Positions 28,175 to 36,504 of a stretch of DNA of 64,000 nt are shown piece after piece. A program made the position numbers and the translations under genes. Each line of letters opens with the position of its first letter. Positions within the stretch are counted from its first letter, which is position 1. The stretch is from the NCBI GenBank assembly GCA_003600225.1, contig QZFT01000032.1, forward strand, positions 31,273-95,272. The letters run 5' to 3'. This DNA comes from Pseudonocardiaceae bacterium YIM PH 21723. Its GTDB lineage: Bacteria > Actinomycetota > Actinomycetes > Mycobacteriales > Pseudonocardiaceae. The notes below the pieces were generated by a model that saw only the letters and a program-made list of their open reading frames with translations, did no database searches and was not told where the DNA came from.

Positions 28175-29130
28175 TCGACTGGAGCTCGGCCCGCTACTAC
28201 TCGATCCCGATGCGTACCCGGTTCCGCGGCATCACCGTGCGCGAGGGCGTGGTGTTCCCGGGTCCGCGGGGCTGGGGCGAGTTCTGCCCGTTCGACGACT
28301 ACTCCGACGAGGTCAGCGCCCGCTGGCTGGCGACCGCCGTCGAGGCGGCGACGCAGGAGTGGCCCGCCGCTGTGCGGACCCGGATCCCGATCAACTGCAC
28401 GGTGCCGGTGGTGTCCGCTGAACGCGCGTATGAGCTGGTCAAGGCTTCGGGCTGTGGCACCGCCAAGGTGAAGGTGGCCGATCATCCGGAGTCGCTGCCC
28501 GAGGACGAGGAGCGGGTGGCCGCCGTCCGGGATGCCCTGGGGCCGGCGGGCCGGATCCGGGTGGATGCCAACGCCGTGTGGGATGTGGACACCGCGGCTG
28601 CGTGGATCCGCAGGCTGGACCGGGCCGCCGATGGCCTGGAGTACGTCGAACAGCCGTGCCGCACCATCGATGACCTGGTGGCGGTACGCCGCAAAGTCGA
28701 CGTGCGGATCGCCGCGGACGAGGTCATCCGGCTGACTCCCGATCCGCTGCGGGTGGATCTGCGGGAGGCCGCCGATGTCGCGGTGCTCAAGTGCACCCCG
28801 CTGGGCGGCGTGCGCCGGGCACTGAAGGTCGCCGAGGCGATCGGGTTGCCGTGCGTGGTGTCCTCGGCGCTGGAGACCAGCGTCGGGTTGTCCGCGCAGC
28901 TGGCCCTCGCGGGGGCGTTGCCGGAACTGGACTTCGCCTGCGGGCTCGGCACCACTTCACTGTTCACCGGCGACCTGGTGGCCGGTGGCTTCGTTCCGGA
29001 ACAGGGTCATCTGCGGGTGCCCAGCAGTCCGTTAGTCCCGGAGACGGAACTGCTGGACACCTTCGCGATGACCGGACCGCGGCTCAGCTACTGGCAGGAG
29101 CGGCTGAACCGGGTCCGGGCCTTGCTCTAG
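28171..29130 (+). CDS. menC: o-Succinylbenzoate synthase
   Basis: The 319-aa enolase-superfamily enzyme makes o-succinylbenzoate in menaquinone synthesis. Key residues are visible: GTAKVKVAD (catalytic Lys), IRVDANAVWD, LEYVEQP and RIAADEVIR (metal ligands Asp, Glu, Asp) and AVLKCTPLGG (second Lys). No other men gene is in the window. Its TAG stop shares the CTAG palindrome with the stop of the convergent surface-protein gene. Confidence 0.93.
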   Translation: MIDWSSARYYSIPMRTRFRGITVREGVVFPGPRGWGEFCPFDDYSDEVSARWLATAVEAATQEWPAAVRTRIPINCTVPVVSAERAYELVKASGCGTAKVKVADHPESLPEDEERVAAVRDALGPAGRIRVDANAVWDVDTAAAWIRRLDRAADGLEYVEQPCRTIDDLVAVRRKVDVRIAADEVIRLTPDPLRVDLREAADVAVLKCTPLGGVRRALKVAEAIGLPCVVSSALETSVGLSAQLALAGALPELDFACGLGTTSLFTGDLVAGGFVPEQGHLRVPSSPLVPETELLDTFAMTGPRLSYWQERLNRVRALL

Positions 29131-30428
29131 GCGACCTTGTTCAGCCTGCGGCGGTAGACCACCAGCGCACCCGCGCCGGCGATCACCAGACCCAGGCCGA
29201 GGCCGAGCGCCCCGAGCGGTTCCACCCCCGTGTAGGCGAGCGGACCGCTGGCGGACTTGTTGGCCGCCGGGGTGTTGCTGGTGCCCGGCGTGTCACCGCC
29301 GGCCCCCGGAGCGGGGGACTGGCCACCGTTGTTGTCGCCCGGTTCCGGAGCGGGGTCCGGGTCGGACGCGTTCTGCTTGAAGGTGACCGGGATCAGTACG
29401 TCGTTGCTGCGGTCGGCGAAGTCGTAGTGATCCGTGTAGGTGGCCAGCACGCACTCGACCTTGCGGCAGTCGGTGCTGCCGTAGGACGCGGACGCGTCGA
29501 TGGTCACCGAGAAGCTGCCGTCGTCGTTGAAGCGGGTCACCAACGGGGGGTTGAAGTCCTTGTTGTTGGTGATCCACCGCGACTTGTTCGACTTACCGGA
29601 GGTGTCCGCACCGCCGATGCACGGCGTCGGCCGGTCGGCACTGCTGGCCGGCTTCTTGCAGATGGCCAGGTAGATGCCCGTCCGGACGTCGTAGCCGGAA
29701 CCGTTCACCGTGATGGTCTCGCCATCCGGGTTCAGGTTCTTGGTCTTCGACGCGGACAGCGAGCGAGCCGCGGCCTTCAGCGGCTTCGGCTGAGCCTGCT
29801 GCTGGTCCCGAGCCGGAGCCGGGGCCGGGGCGGCAGGAACCGGAGCGGGCTTCGGGGCTTCGGCTTCCGGAGCAGGGGCGGGAGCCGGTTCCGGAGCAGG
29901 CGCCGGAGCCTCCGGAGCAGCGGCCTTGAAGGTCAGCGGGACGAGGACGTCCCACTCGCGGTCGGCCAGGTTGTAGTGATCGCGCTTGGTGACCATGGCG
30001 CACGTGACCTGGCGGCAGTCGGTGCTGCCGTAGACGGCGGCGGCATTGATGTCGACCTTGAAGGTGCCGTCGGCGTTGACCTTGCCGGTGGCTCCCGGCT
30101 GATTGCTCAGCCAGGCCGTCTTGCCACTGGTCGGGTTGCCTCCACCGATACAGGGCGTCGGCTGCTCGCCCGGCTTCGGCACGACACAGACGGCGACGTA
30201 GATGCCCTTGTCACCGAGGTTGTAGCCCGTGCCGGTGACGGTGACCTTCTCGCCGTCCGGGTTCAGGTCGGCGGTCTTGGAGACCTGCAGGGCGGGCGCG
30301 GCGGCGGCAGGGGTCTCCTGTGCCACCGAAGCCACGTCGGCGAGGCCCACCTGAGTCAGGGCGGTCACGCCGAGCGTGACCAGCGCACAGCCGAACAGGG
30401 CGGCTGTCAGGGTGGAACGAGTTGCCAT
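29127..30428 (-). CDS. Sortase-anchored surface protein with two paralogous domains (haem locus)
   Basis: The 433-aa exported protein has two copies of an about 115-aa beta-rich domain (LQVSKTADLNPDGEKVTVTG and SASKTKNLNPDGETITVNG). Each has PTPCIGG and YGSTDCR-V-C cysteines and a conserved D-HY/F-DR-DVL-PVTFK end. A Pro/Ala/Glu linker separates them. The tail has LAYTG, a hydrophobic helix and YRRRLNK, fitting a class E sortase signal (LAxTG). The domain is reminiscent of neocarzinostatin-like immunoglobulin folds; it is not a confident HtaA match. Position beside haem oxygenase and hmuTUV suggests haem or iron capture at the surface (inference). AGAGGA precedes the ATG. Confidence 0.75.
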   Translation of the reverse strand: MATRSTLTAALFGCALVTLGVTALTQVGLADVASVAQETPAAAAPALQVSKTADLNPDGEKVTVTGTGYNLGDKGIYVAVCVVPKPGEQPTPCIGGGNPTSGKTAWLSNQPGATGKVNADGTFKVDINAAAVYGSTDCRQVTCAMVTKRDHYNLADREWDVLVPLTFKAAAPEAPAPAPEPAPAPAPEAEAPKPAPVPAAPAPAPARDQQQAQPKPLKAAARSLSASKTKNLNPDGETITVNGSGYDVRTGIYLAICKKPASSADRPTPCIGGADTSGKSNKSRWITNNKDFNPPLVTRFNDDGSFSVTIDASASYGSTDCRKVECVLATYTDHYDFADRSNDVLIPVTFKQNASDPDPAPEPGDNNGGQSPAPGAGGDTPGTSNTPAANKSASGPLAYTGVEPLGALGLGLGLVIAGAGALVVYRRRLNKVA

Positions 30429-30464
30429 GAGTTTTCCTCTTGGTCCTTACTCGCGGGGAGAGGT

Positions 30465-30977
30465 TCAGCTGGCCTTGAAGGTCAGCGGAATGAGCACGTC
30501 GAAGGAGCGGTCGTCGAAGCCGTCGTGGTCGCGCTGCGTGGCCATGGCGCACTTGACCTTGCGGCAGTCGGTGCTGCCGTAGACGGCCGCGGCGGAGATG
30601 CTCACCGTGAAGTTGCCGCTGGCGTCGGTCTTGGTCGTGGCACCGGCGGTGTCACGCACCCAGGCGGACTGTCCGCTGTTCGGGTTGCCGCCGCCGATAC
30701 AGGGGGTCGGCCGCTCACCGGCCTTCGGGATGACACAGACGGCGACGTAGATGCCCTTGTCGCTGCCGAGGTTGTAGCCCTTGCCGTTGACGGTGACCTT
30801 CTCACCGTTCGGGTTCAGGTCCTTGGTCTTGGAGACCTGCAGGGTCGGCGCGGCAGCAGCTGCCTGAGCCACGGTGGTCACGCTGGAAGTGGACGCTTCC
30901 TGGGCCACGGTGACAACGCCGAGAGCCGCCAACGCGGTACCGAGCAGGGCGGCGGCGATGGTGGTTCGAGATGCCAT
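30465..30977 (-). CDS. Secreted single-domain paralogue (haem locus)
   Basis: The 170-aa protein has a signal peptide (MASRTTIAAALLGTALAALG, cleavage after AQAAAA) and one copy of the domain found twice in the downstream gene: LQVSKTKDLNPNGEKVTVNG, GIYVAVCVIPKAGERPTPCIGG, YGSTDCRKVKCAMATQRDHD and DVLIPLTFKAS at the very end. No anchor, so it should be released. It is first in a two-gene operon (36 bp to the next start) with an IdeR-like box 35 bp upstream. A secreted/anchored pair recalls haemophore relays (inference). Confidence 0.75.
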   Translation of the reverse strand: MASRTTIAAALLGTALAALGVVTVAQEASTSSVTTVAQAAAAAPTLQVSKTKDLNPNGEKVTVNGKGYNLGSDKGIYVAVCVIPKAGERPTPCIGGGNPNSGQSAWVRDTAGATTKTDASGNFTVSISAAAVYGSTDCRKVKCAMATQRDHDGFDDRSFDVLIPLTFKAS

Positions 30978-31011
30978 GAGTTGTTCCCCTTGGGTTCGTA
31001 CTCGATGGGAC

Positions 31012-31030
31012 TAAGGCTAACCTAACCTAA
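31012..31030 (-). promoter_or_regulatory. IdeR/DtxR-type iron box
   Basis: On the minus strand TTAGGTTAGGTTAGCCTTA matches the DtxR/IdeR consensus at 16 of 19 positions. It overlaps a plausible -10 (TAGGTT) for the secreted surface-protein operon, so iron repression is expected. Confidence 0.8.
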
Positions 31031-31048
31031 GGGAATCCTCTGTGGAAG

Positions 31049-31097
31049 TATTTTCTGACATCATGTCACTATGAGCTGACACACTGTCAGAAAAATA
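31049..31097. promoter_or_regulatory. Nested palindromes between the two haem operons
   Basis: An outer pair TATTTTCTGACA / TGTCAGAAAAATA (one extra A) surrounds an inner TGTCA-N8-TGACA. Four TGTCA/TGACA half-sites therefore lie within 50 bp, upstream of haem oxygenase and abutting a TTGACG -35-like hexamer at 31098. It looks like an operator for a second regulator besides IdeR. Confidence 0.55.
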
Positions 31098-31155
31098 TTG
31101 ACGGTATTGGGTCCCGGTCCGCATGCTTTTCCGGGAACCGCTACGAGGAGGCGAC

Positions 31156-31809
31156 ATGACGACCACTGCTGAGGCCGAGCCCGGGCTGGGCTTTGCCACG
31201 CGGTTGCGCACCGAGACCGCGGAGGACCACCGCAGGGCAGAGGACATGCCCTTCGCGGGTCTGCTGTCCCGCGGCCAGGTGACCCGCGAGCAGTACACCA
31301 CCCTGCATGGTCAGTTGTTCTTCATCTACCGCACGCTGGAAGAGGCCGCCGAGGCCATGCGGAACGACCCGGTCGCCGGGCCGTTCGTGCACGACGGACT
31401 CAACCGGGTACCCGCGCTGCGGGCCGACCTGGACCAGTTGCTGGGCGAGGGCTGGGAGGACGGCCTGGAGCCGATCTCCTCGGTTCAGGCCTACGTGGAC
31501 CGGCTGCGGGCGGTCTGCTTCGACTGGCCCGGCGGGTTCGTCGCGCATCACTACCTGCGCTACATGGGTGACCTGTTCGGCGGACAGATCATCCGCACCC
31601 ACATCAGCCGGAACCTCGGGCTCAACGAGGCCACCGGTCTGTCCTTCTACACGTTCCCGGCCGAGTTCGCCTCGATGACCTTCAAGCGGGGCTACCGGGA
31701 ACTGCTCGACACGACTCCGTTCACCGAGTCGGACCGCAACAAGATCGTTCAAGAGGTCGCGCTGGGCTTCGCCCTGAACAGCGCGATGTTCGACCAGCTC
31801 GGCCGCTGA
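31156..31809 (+). CDS. hmuO: Haem oxygenase (biliverdin-producing)
   Basis: The 217-aa HO-1-like enzyme opens haem to biliverdin, CO and iron. Visible motifs are FATRLRTETAEDHRRAEDMP with the proximal His, the region VAHHYLRYMGDLFGGQIIR with the glycine-rich distal helix, and GFALNSAMFDQL near the C-terminus. ATG at 31156 has GAGGAG. An ABC haem importer follows 30 bp later in the same direction, so import and breakdown are coupled. Confidence 0.95.
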   Translation: MTTTAEAEPGLGFATRLRTETAEDHRRAEDMPFAGLLSRGQVTREQYTTLHGQLFFIYRTLEEAAEAMRNDPVAGPFVHDGLNRVPALRADLDQLLGEGWEDGLEPISSVQAYVDRLRAVCFDWPGGFVAHHYLRYMGDLFGGQIIRTHISRNLGLNEATGLSFYTFPAEFASMTFKRGYRELLDTTPFTESDRNKIVQEVALGFALNSAMFDQLGR

Positions 31810-31839
31810 GGCCGGCTCCTACCCTGCAAGGAGACCCCC

Positions 31840-32829
31840 GTGCGTGTCCGGTGCGCAGCGCTCGCGCTCGTCCTGATCACAGTGACCGGATGTTCCACAT
31901 CGCCCGCCGCCACGCCCGGGGGAGTTGGAAAGTCGACGACAGTGGCGAACACCCTGCAGCCGCTGTCCGAGAAACCTCAGCCCCGGCTCCCGGTCACGGT
32001 CACCAGCCGTGACCGGGAGAAGGGCGACCACCCGGTCACCGTGACCAGCGCGGACCGGATCCTGCCGTTGACCGGCGCCCTGTCCGAGGTGGTGTTCACC
32101 CTCGGCCTGGGCGACAAGGTGATCGGCCGCGATGTCGCGGCCACCTTCCCGGAGGCCAAGGACCTGCCCCTGGTCACCCGGGGCCACGGCGTCAACGCCG
32201 AGGGCGTGCTGTCCCTCAAGCCCACGGTGATCCTGGCCGAGGAGGACACCGGCCCGGCGTCCGCCATGGACCAGCTGCGGGCCGCCGGGGTGCCGATCGT
32301 GTTCTTCCGCAAGGCACTCAAGGTCGAGGACGTGCGGCCGCGGATCACCGACGTCGCCGAGGCGCTCGGCGTACCGGACGCCGGTAAGAAGCTGGCCGAC
32401 CGCACGGACGGCGAGATCAAGGACGCGCAGCAGTTCCTGGCGAAGCCGGAGAAAGCGCTCACCATCGCCTTCCTCTACGTCCGGGGAACCGCGGGCGTCT
32501 ACCTGCTGGGCGGCAAGACCTCCGGCGCCGACTCGCTGATCCAGGCCATCGGCGCCCAGGACGCGGGCACCAAGCTGAACCTGCCCAACTTCACCCCGCT
32601 GACCACCGAGGCGCTGATCTCCGCCGCGCCCGACGTCATCCTGGTGATGACCAAGGGCCTGGAATCCGTCGGCGGCGTCGACGGCCTGGTCGCCCTCCAG
32701 GGCGTCGCACAGACCCCGGCCGGCCGCGACCGGCGCGTCGTCGACGTGGATGACGGCGCGCTGCTCAACTACGGCCCGCGCACCGCGCAAGTACTGAACA
32801 TGCTGGCCGCGAAGGTGTACCAGAAATGA
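31840..32829 (+). CDS. hmuT: Haemin ABC transporter, binding lipoprotein
   Basis: The 329-aa lipoprotein (VRCAALALVLITVTGC, lipobox TGC) has a class III periplasmic-binding fold (DRILPLTGALSEVVFTLGLG, VIGRDVAATFPEAKDLPLV, GVLSLKPTVILAEED). Haem-binding family members use a His and Tyr; candidates such as TRGHGVNAEG are visible but not proven. GTG start with AAGGAG. The stop overlaps hmuU. Confidence 0.92.
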   Translation: MRVRCAALALVLITVTGCSTSPAATPGGVGKSTTVANTLQPLSEKPQPRLPVTVTSRDREKGDHPVTVTSADRILPLTGALSEVVFTLGLGDKVIGRDVAATFPEAKDLPLVTRGHGVNAEGVLSLKPTVILAEEDTGPASAMDQLRAAGVPIVFFRKALKVEDVRPRITDVAEALGVPDAGKKLADRTDGEIKDAQQFLAKPEKALTIAFLYVRGTAGVYLLGGKTSGADSLIQAIGAQDAGTKLNLPNFTPLTTEALISAAPDVILVMTKGLESVGGVDGLVALQGVAQTPAGRDRRVVDVDDGALLNYGPRTAQVLNMLAAKVYQK

Positions 32830-33839
32830 AACGCGGACTGCTGCTGCTCGGGCTGCTGATCGCGCTGGTCGCCTCCTGCCTGGTGGGCGTCTCGCTGGGC
32901 GCCTTCCAGATCTCGGTGCCCGACGTGCTGCGGCTGCTGCACCTGCTGCCCGGCCAGGGACCCGGAGCCCTCGCCGACCAGGTGCTATGGCAGGTCCGGA
33001 TCCCCCGGGTCCTGCTCGCGGTCCTGGTCGGTGCCACCCTCGGCTGCGCCGGTGGGCTGATGCAGGGCGTGTTCGGTAACCCCCTCGCCGAGCCCGGCGT
33101 CGTCGGGATCTCGGTGGGCGCGGCCGTCGGTGCCGCCGTGGCCATCCTGATCGGTCTGACCGCGTTGGGTGCATGGACCCAGACGATCGCTGCCTTCGCA
33201 GGCGGTCTGATCACCGTGTTCCTGGTGTACTTCCTGGCACGCAACAACGGGCGCACCGAGGTGGTCACGCTGGTGCTCACCGGGATCGCGGTGAACGCGT
33301 TCTGCGGCGCCATCCTCGGCCTGACGATGTTCCTGTCCACCGACTCCCAGCTGCGGGCGATCACCTTCTGGAACCTGGGCAGCGTCGGCCAGGCCACCTG
33401 GAGCTCGGTCGCCGCGGTGTTCCCGTTCGCCCTGGCCGGGCTGATCGCCGCCCCCGTCTTCGCCCGCAAACTGGACCTCCTCGCGCTGGGGGAGCGGCCC
33501 GCCCGGCACCTCGGCGTCAACGTGGAACGGCTGCGGATCCAAGCGATCCTGGTGATCGCCCTGCTCACCGCGGCCGCCGTCGCCGTCTCCGGCGTGCTGC
33601 TGTTCATGGGCCTGGTCGTGCCACACCTGGTGCGCATGGTCTTCGGCCCCGGGCACCGCTACCTGTTGCTCGGCAGCGCCGTCACCGGAGCGGTCATCCT
33701 GGTGCTCGCCGACCTCGCCGCTCGGACCCTGGTGGCACCGGCGGAGATCCCCCTCGGTGTGTTCACCTCGCTGCTCGGCAGCCCGGTGTTCTTCTGGCTG
33801 TTGGTACGCACCCGCGCGAAGCAGGGAGGCTGGGCATGA
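32826..33839 (+). CDS. hmuU: Haemin ABC transporter, permease
   Basis: The 337-aa FecCD/BtuC-type permease has about nine hydrophobic segments, with WQVRIPRVLLAVLVGATLGCAGGLMQG early and GLVVPHLVRMVFGPGHRYLL near the C-terminus. It dimerises and pairs with HmuV. It overlaps hmuT and hmuV by 4 bp on each side. Confidence 0.94.
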   Translation: MKRGLLLLGLLIALVASCLVGVSLGAFQISVPDVLRLLHLLPGQGPGALADQVLWQVRIPRVLLAVLVGATLGCAGGLMQGVFGNPLAEPGVVGISVGAAVGAAVAILIGLTALGAWTQTIAAFAGGLITVFLVYFLARNNGRTEVVTLVLTGIAVNAFCGAILGLTMFLSTDSQLRAITFWNLGSVGQATWSSVAAVFPFALAGLIAAPVFARKLDLLALGERPARHLGVNVERLRIQAILVIALLTAAAVAVSGVLLFMGLVVPHLVRMVFGPGHRYLLLGSAVTGAVILVLADLAARTLVAPAEIPLGVFTSLLGSPVFFWLLVRTRAKQGGWA

Positions 33840-34600
33840 AACTGTCCCTGCACCGGGCATCGGTCCGGCGCGGTACCCGGGAAGTCGTGTCCGAGGTGGA
33901 CCTGTTCGCGCAGCCGGGCGAGGTCATGGCCCTCGTCGGCCCGAACGGCGCGGGTAAGTCCTCCGCGCTGGGCGCGATGTGCGGCGACTTCGAACTCAGC
34001 GGCGGATCGGTGCTCCTGGGCGACCGGGAGCTGCGTTCCTACTCGCTGAAGGAACTCGCGCGGCTGCGATCGATGCTGCCGCAGGACTCCTCGCTGGCCT
34101 TCCCGTTCACCGTCCGCGAGGTCGTCTGGATGGGCCGCGCGCCCTGGCGTGGGGTGTCCACCGCGGACGAGGACGAGCAGGCGGTGGCGTCGGCCCTGGC
34201 GGAACTGGGGCTGGAGCCGTTCGCCGACCGGCCGTTCCAACGGCTGTCCGGCGGCGAACGGGCCCGGGTGTCCCTGGCCCGGGTGCTGGCCCAGCAGACG
34301 CCGGTCGTGCTGCTCGACGAGCCGACCGCGGCCCTGGACCTGCGCTACCAGGAGCAGGTGCTGCGCACCGCCGCCACGCTGGCGCGGGCCGGCCGGACCG
34401 TGGTCGTCGTGCTGCACGACCTGTCCCTGGCCGCCGCCTACGCGGACCGGATCGCCGTGCTGGCAAAGGGGAGACTCATCGCCTGCGACGAGCCCAAACT
34501 GGTGCTCACCGCCGACCTGGTCGGCGAGGTCTACGGCCAGCCGGTGGACGTCCTGGAACACCCGCGCACCGGCCGCCCGCTGGTCGTCCCCATCCGCTGA
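33836..34600 (+). CDS. hmuV: Haemin ABC transporter, ATPase
   Basis: The 254-aa ABC ATPase has Walker A GPNGAGKSS, Q-loop LPQDSS, signature LSGGERARVSLARVLAQQ, Walker B VVLLDEPTAALD and the H-loop VLHDLSLA. It powers haem import with HmuTU. No terminator was certain after it; the next 74 bp hold only a weak AGGGG/CCCCT pair. Confidence 0.95.
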   Translation: MKLSLHRASVRRGTREVVSEVDLFAQPGEVMALVGPNGAGKSSALGAMCGDFELSGGSVLLGDRELRSYSLKELARLRSMLPQDSSLAFPFTVREVVWMGRAPWRGVSTADEDEQAVASALAELGLEPFADRPFQRLSGGERARVSLARVLAQQTPVVLLDEPTAALDLRYQEQVLRTAATLARAGRTVVVVLHDLSLAAAYADRIAVLAKGRLIACDEPKLVLTADLVGEVYGQPVDVLEHPRTGRPLVVPIR

Positions 34601-34674
34601 CTGAATTCATTACGGTGAAATTCGTCGACCTCTGGTTGATTGAGGGGTCGGTCATGATCGTGCTCCCCTGAGTT

Positions 34675-35616
34675 ATGTTGAGATGGACATCCTGGGTAGT
34701 GCGCTGTGTCGCGTTGATGGGAGCCGGTGTCCTGCTGATCGCTGTCCCCAATGCGTCGGCGGTGCAGGACGCACCGATCGACCGTGACCTGGCGGCCTTC
34801 GTGCTCGCGTATCGCGACCGCATGCCGCGTACCGAGAACTCCGGCGCCTACCACTGGGACGAGGACTCCGAGGACGACGTGGCGACGATGATCGCCGCCT
34901 TCCGCAGGGCGAACCGGGGAACCCGCCCCGACCGGTTGCGGGCGACCGCCGAGCTGCGCGAGTTCGGCTACAACCTGGAATGGGTCCGGGACACCGTCAG
35001 CGACCGCCGCTACCTGGTCGCCTCGGAACAGGAACCGTGCGCGCGCTGCTGGGGGCTGTACATCCTGCGTTACGAGGGCGAGCCGGCCGAGGCGAACGTG
35101 GCGGTCGAGGTGCCGCATCCGTTCCACGACACGTTCTCCGAGGAACTGGGTGTGGAGCTGTTCCGGGCCGTCGACGCCAAGATGTTCGCGATGGCCGGAA
35201 CCCACCGCTACGCCAATGGCCGCGAGGACCCGGTGGCCGACATGGCCCGCAGCTACACCAGCCTGTTCCACAAGATCCACACCAACTTCACCACAGAGGA
35301 CACGCACGTGGTCCAGGTGCACGGGTTCTCCGCCCGGCCCGACTACCCGGAGGCGGTGCTGAGCAACGGAACCGCGGAACCGGGTCCCGCGCAGGAGGAA
35401 CTCGCCGGGTTGATGAACGCGGCGGGCATCTCCACGGACCTGTTCGACGGGAGCAATTACCCCGATCTGGGTGCCACGATCAACCCGCAGGGCAGGCACA
35501 CCAACGGGAAGGGCGGCACCTTCTATCACCTGGAGACCGTGTACCCGGTGCGCTCCGACGCCGGGCGCCGGCTCGCGGTGATCGCCGCCTTCGCCGGCGC
35601 CCTGCACTCGGACTAG
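34675..35616 (+). CDS. Secreted protein of unknown function, possibly a metal-dependent hydrolase
   Basis: The 313-aa exported protein has a signal segment MLRWTSWVVRCVALMGAGVL, cleaved near NASAVQ. Regions rich in metal-ligand residues recur at regular spacing: VEVPHPFHDTFSEELG, AMAGTHRYANGRED, SLFHKIHTNFTTEDTHVVQV-HGFS and NPQGRHTNG. The pattern recalls amidohydrolase or N-formylglutamate-amidohydrolase-like folds, but no family is confidently recognised. Two cysteines (CARC) near residue 122 may form a disulphide. It is followed 9 bp later by an NmrA-like gene in the same direction. Confidence 0.6.
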   Translation: MLRWTSWVVRCVALMGAGVLLIAVPNASAVQDAPIDRDLAAFVLAYRDRMPRTENSGAYHWDEDSEDDVATMIAAFRRANRGTRPDRLRATAELREFGYNLEWVRDTVSDRRYLVASEQEPCARCWGLYILRYEGEPAEANVAVEVPHPFHDTFSEELGVELFRAVDAKMFAMAGTHRYANGREDPVADMARSYTSLFHKIHTNFTTEDTHVVQVHGFSARPDYPEAVLSNGTAEPGPAQEELAGLMNAAGISTDLFDGSNYPDLGATINPQGRHTNGKGGTFYHLETVYPVRSDAGRRLAVIAAFAGALHSD

Positions 35617-35625
35617 CCTGGCCGC

Positions 35626-36504
35626 ATGACCATGATCGCGGTGACCGGGGTGACCGGGGTGACCGGGCAGCTCGGTGGCCGGGTGGCCCGTCGCCTGGCA
35701 GCGGCGGGCAACGCGCAACGGCTGATCGTTCGCGACGCCTCCCGCGCGCCGCGGCTGGCCGGTGCCGAAGTCGCCGTCGCGGACTACCGCGATCGCGACG
35801 CGGTCACCGAGGCGCTGACCGGTGCCGGCACCGTGCTGATGGTGTCCGCGCCGGAGGCCGCCGACCGGCTCACGACGCACCGGAGTTTCGTTGAGGGTGC
35901 GGTCGCGGCGGGCGTCGGCCACCTGATCTACGTGTCGTTCTACGGCGCGAGCCCGACGGCCACCTTCACCCTGGCCAGGGAACACGCGGCGACCGAGGAG
36001 CTCATCCGGGGCACCGGCCTGGCGTACACCTTCCTGCGGGACAACTTCTACGCCGACTTCCTGCCCGGGCTCGCCGGTCCGGATGGGGTGATCCGCGGAC
36101 CGGCCGCCGATGGCCGGGTCGCGGCGGTCGCCCAGGACGACATCGCCGACGCGGCCGCTGCCGTGCTGGGTGATCCGGAGCCGCACGTCGGTCGTACCTA
36201 CACCCTGACCGGCCCGGATTCGCTGAGCCTGCACGAGGTCGCCGAGCTGATCACCACGGTCACCGGCCGGGAGACGCGCTACGAGGCGGAGACCCTGGAG
36301 GAGGCCGCGCGCTCCCGGGCAGGCTACAACGCTCCGGACTGGCAGCTGCAGGCGTGGATTTCCACCTACACGGCGATGGCCCACGGCGAGGTGGCGACGG
36401 TGACCGGTGACGTCTTGGAACTCACCGGCCACCCGCCGATCTCCTTCGAGCAGCTACTCCGCTCGGCCGACCCGCAAGGTCAGCACCTCGAAGCCACGCA
36501 GTGA
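35626..36504 (+). CDS. NmrA-like NAD(P)-dependent oxidoreductase
   Basis: The 292-aa atypical short-chain dehydrogenase is of the NmrA/quinone-oxidoreductase-2 type. It has an N-terminal Rossmann motif (IAVTGVTGVTGQLGGRV), LIVRDASRAPRLAG and a C-terminal substrate region. The usual VTGATGQLG glycine loop is enlarged by a perfect 9-nt tandem repeat (GTGACCGGG three times at 35641-35667), adding residues in the nucleotide-binding loop. The last 51 bp overlap the convergent mannosidase gene. Confidence 0.85.
   Translation: MTMIAVTGVTGVTGQLGGRVARRLAAAGNAQRLIVRDASRAPRLAGAEVAVADYRDRDAVTEALTGAGTVLMVSAPEAADRLTTHRSFVEGAVAAGVGHLIYVSFYGASPTATFTLAREHAATEELIRGTGLAYTFLRDNFYADFLPGLAGPDGVIRGPAADGRVAAVAQDDIADAAAAVLGDPEPHVGRTYTLTGPDSLSLHEVAELITTVTGRETRYEAETLEEAARSRAGYNAPDWQLQAWISTYTAMAHGEVATVTGDVLELTGHPPISFEQLLRSADPQGQHLEATQ

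Noticed and set aside
28791..31025. 744-codon open frame opposite the surface-protein genes
   Set aside because: Low-complexity Gly/Arg/Val protein with no start signal; the minus strand encodes two paralogous exported proteins.
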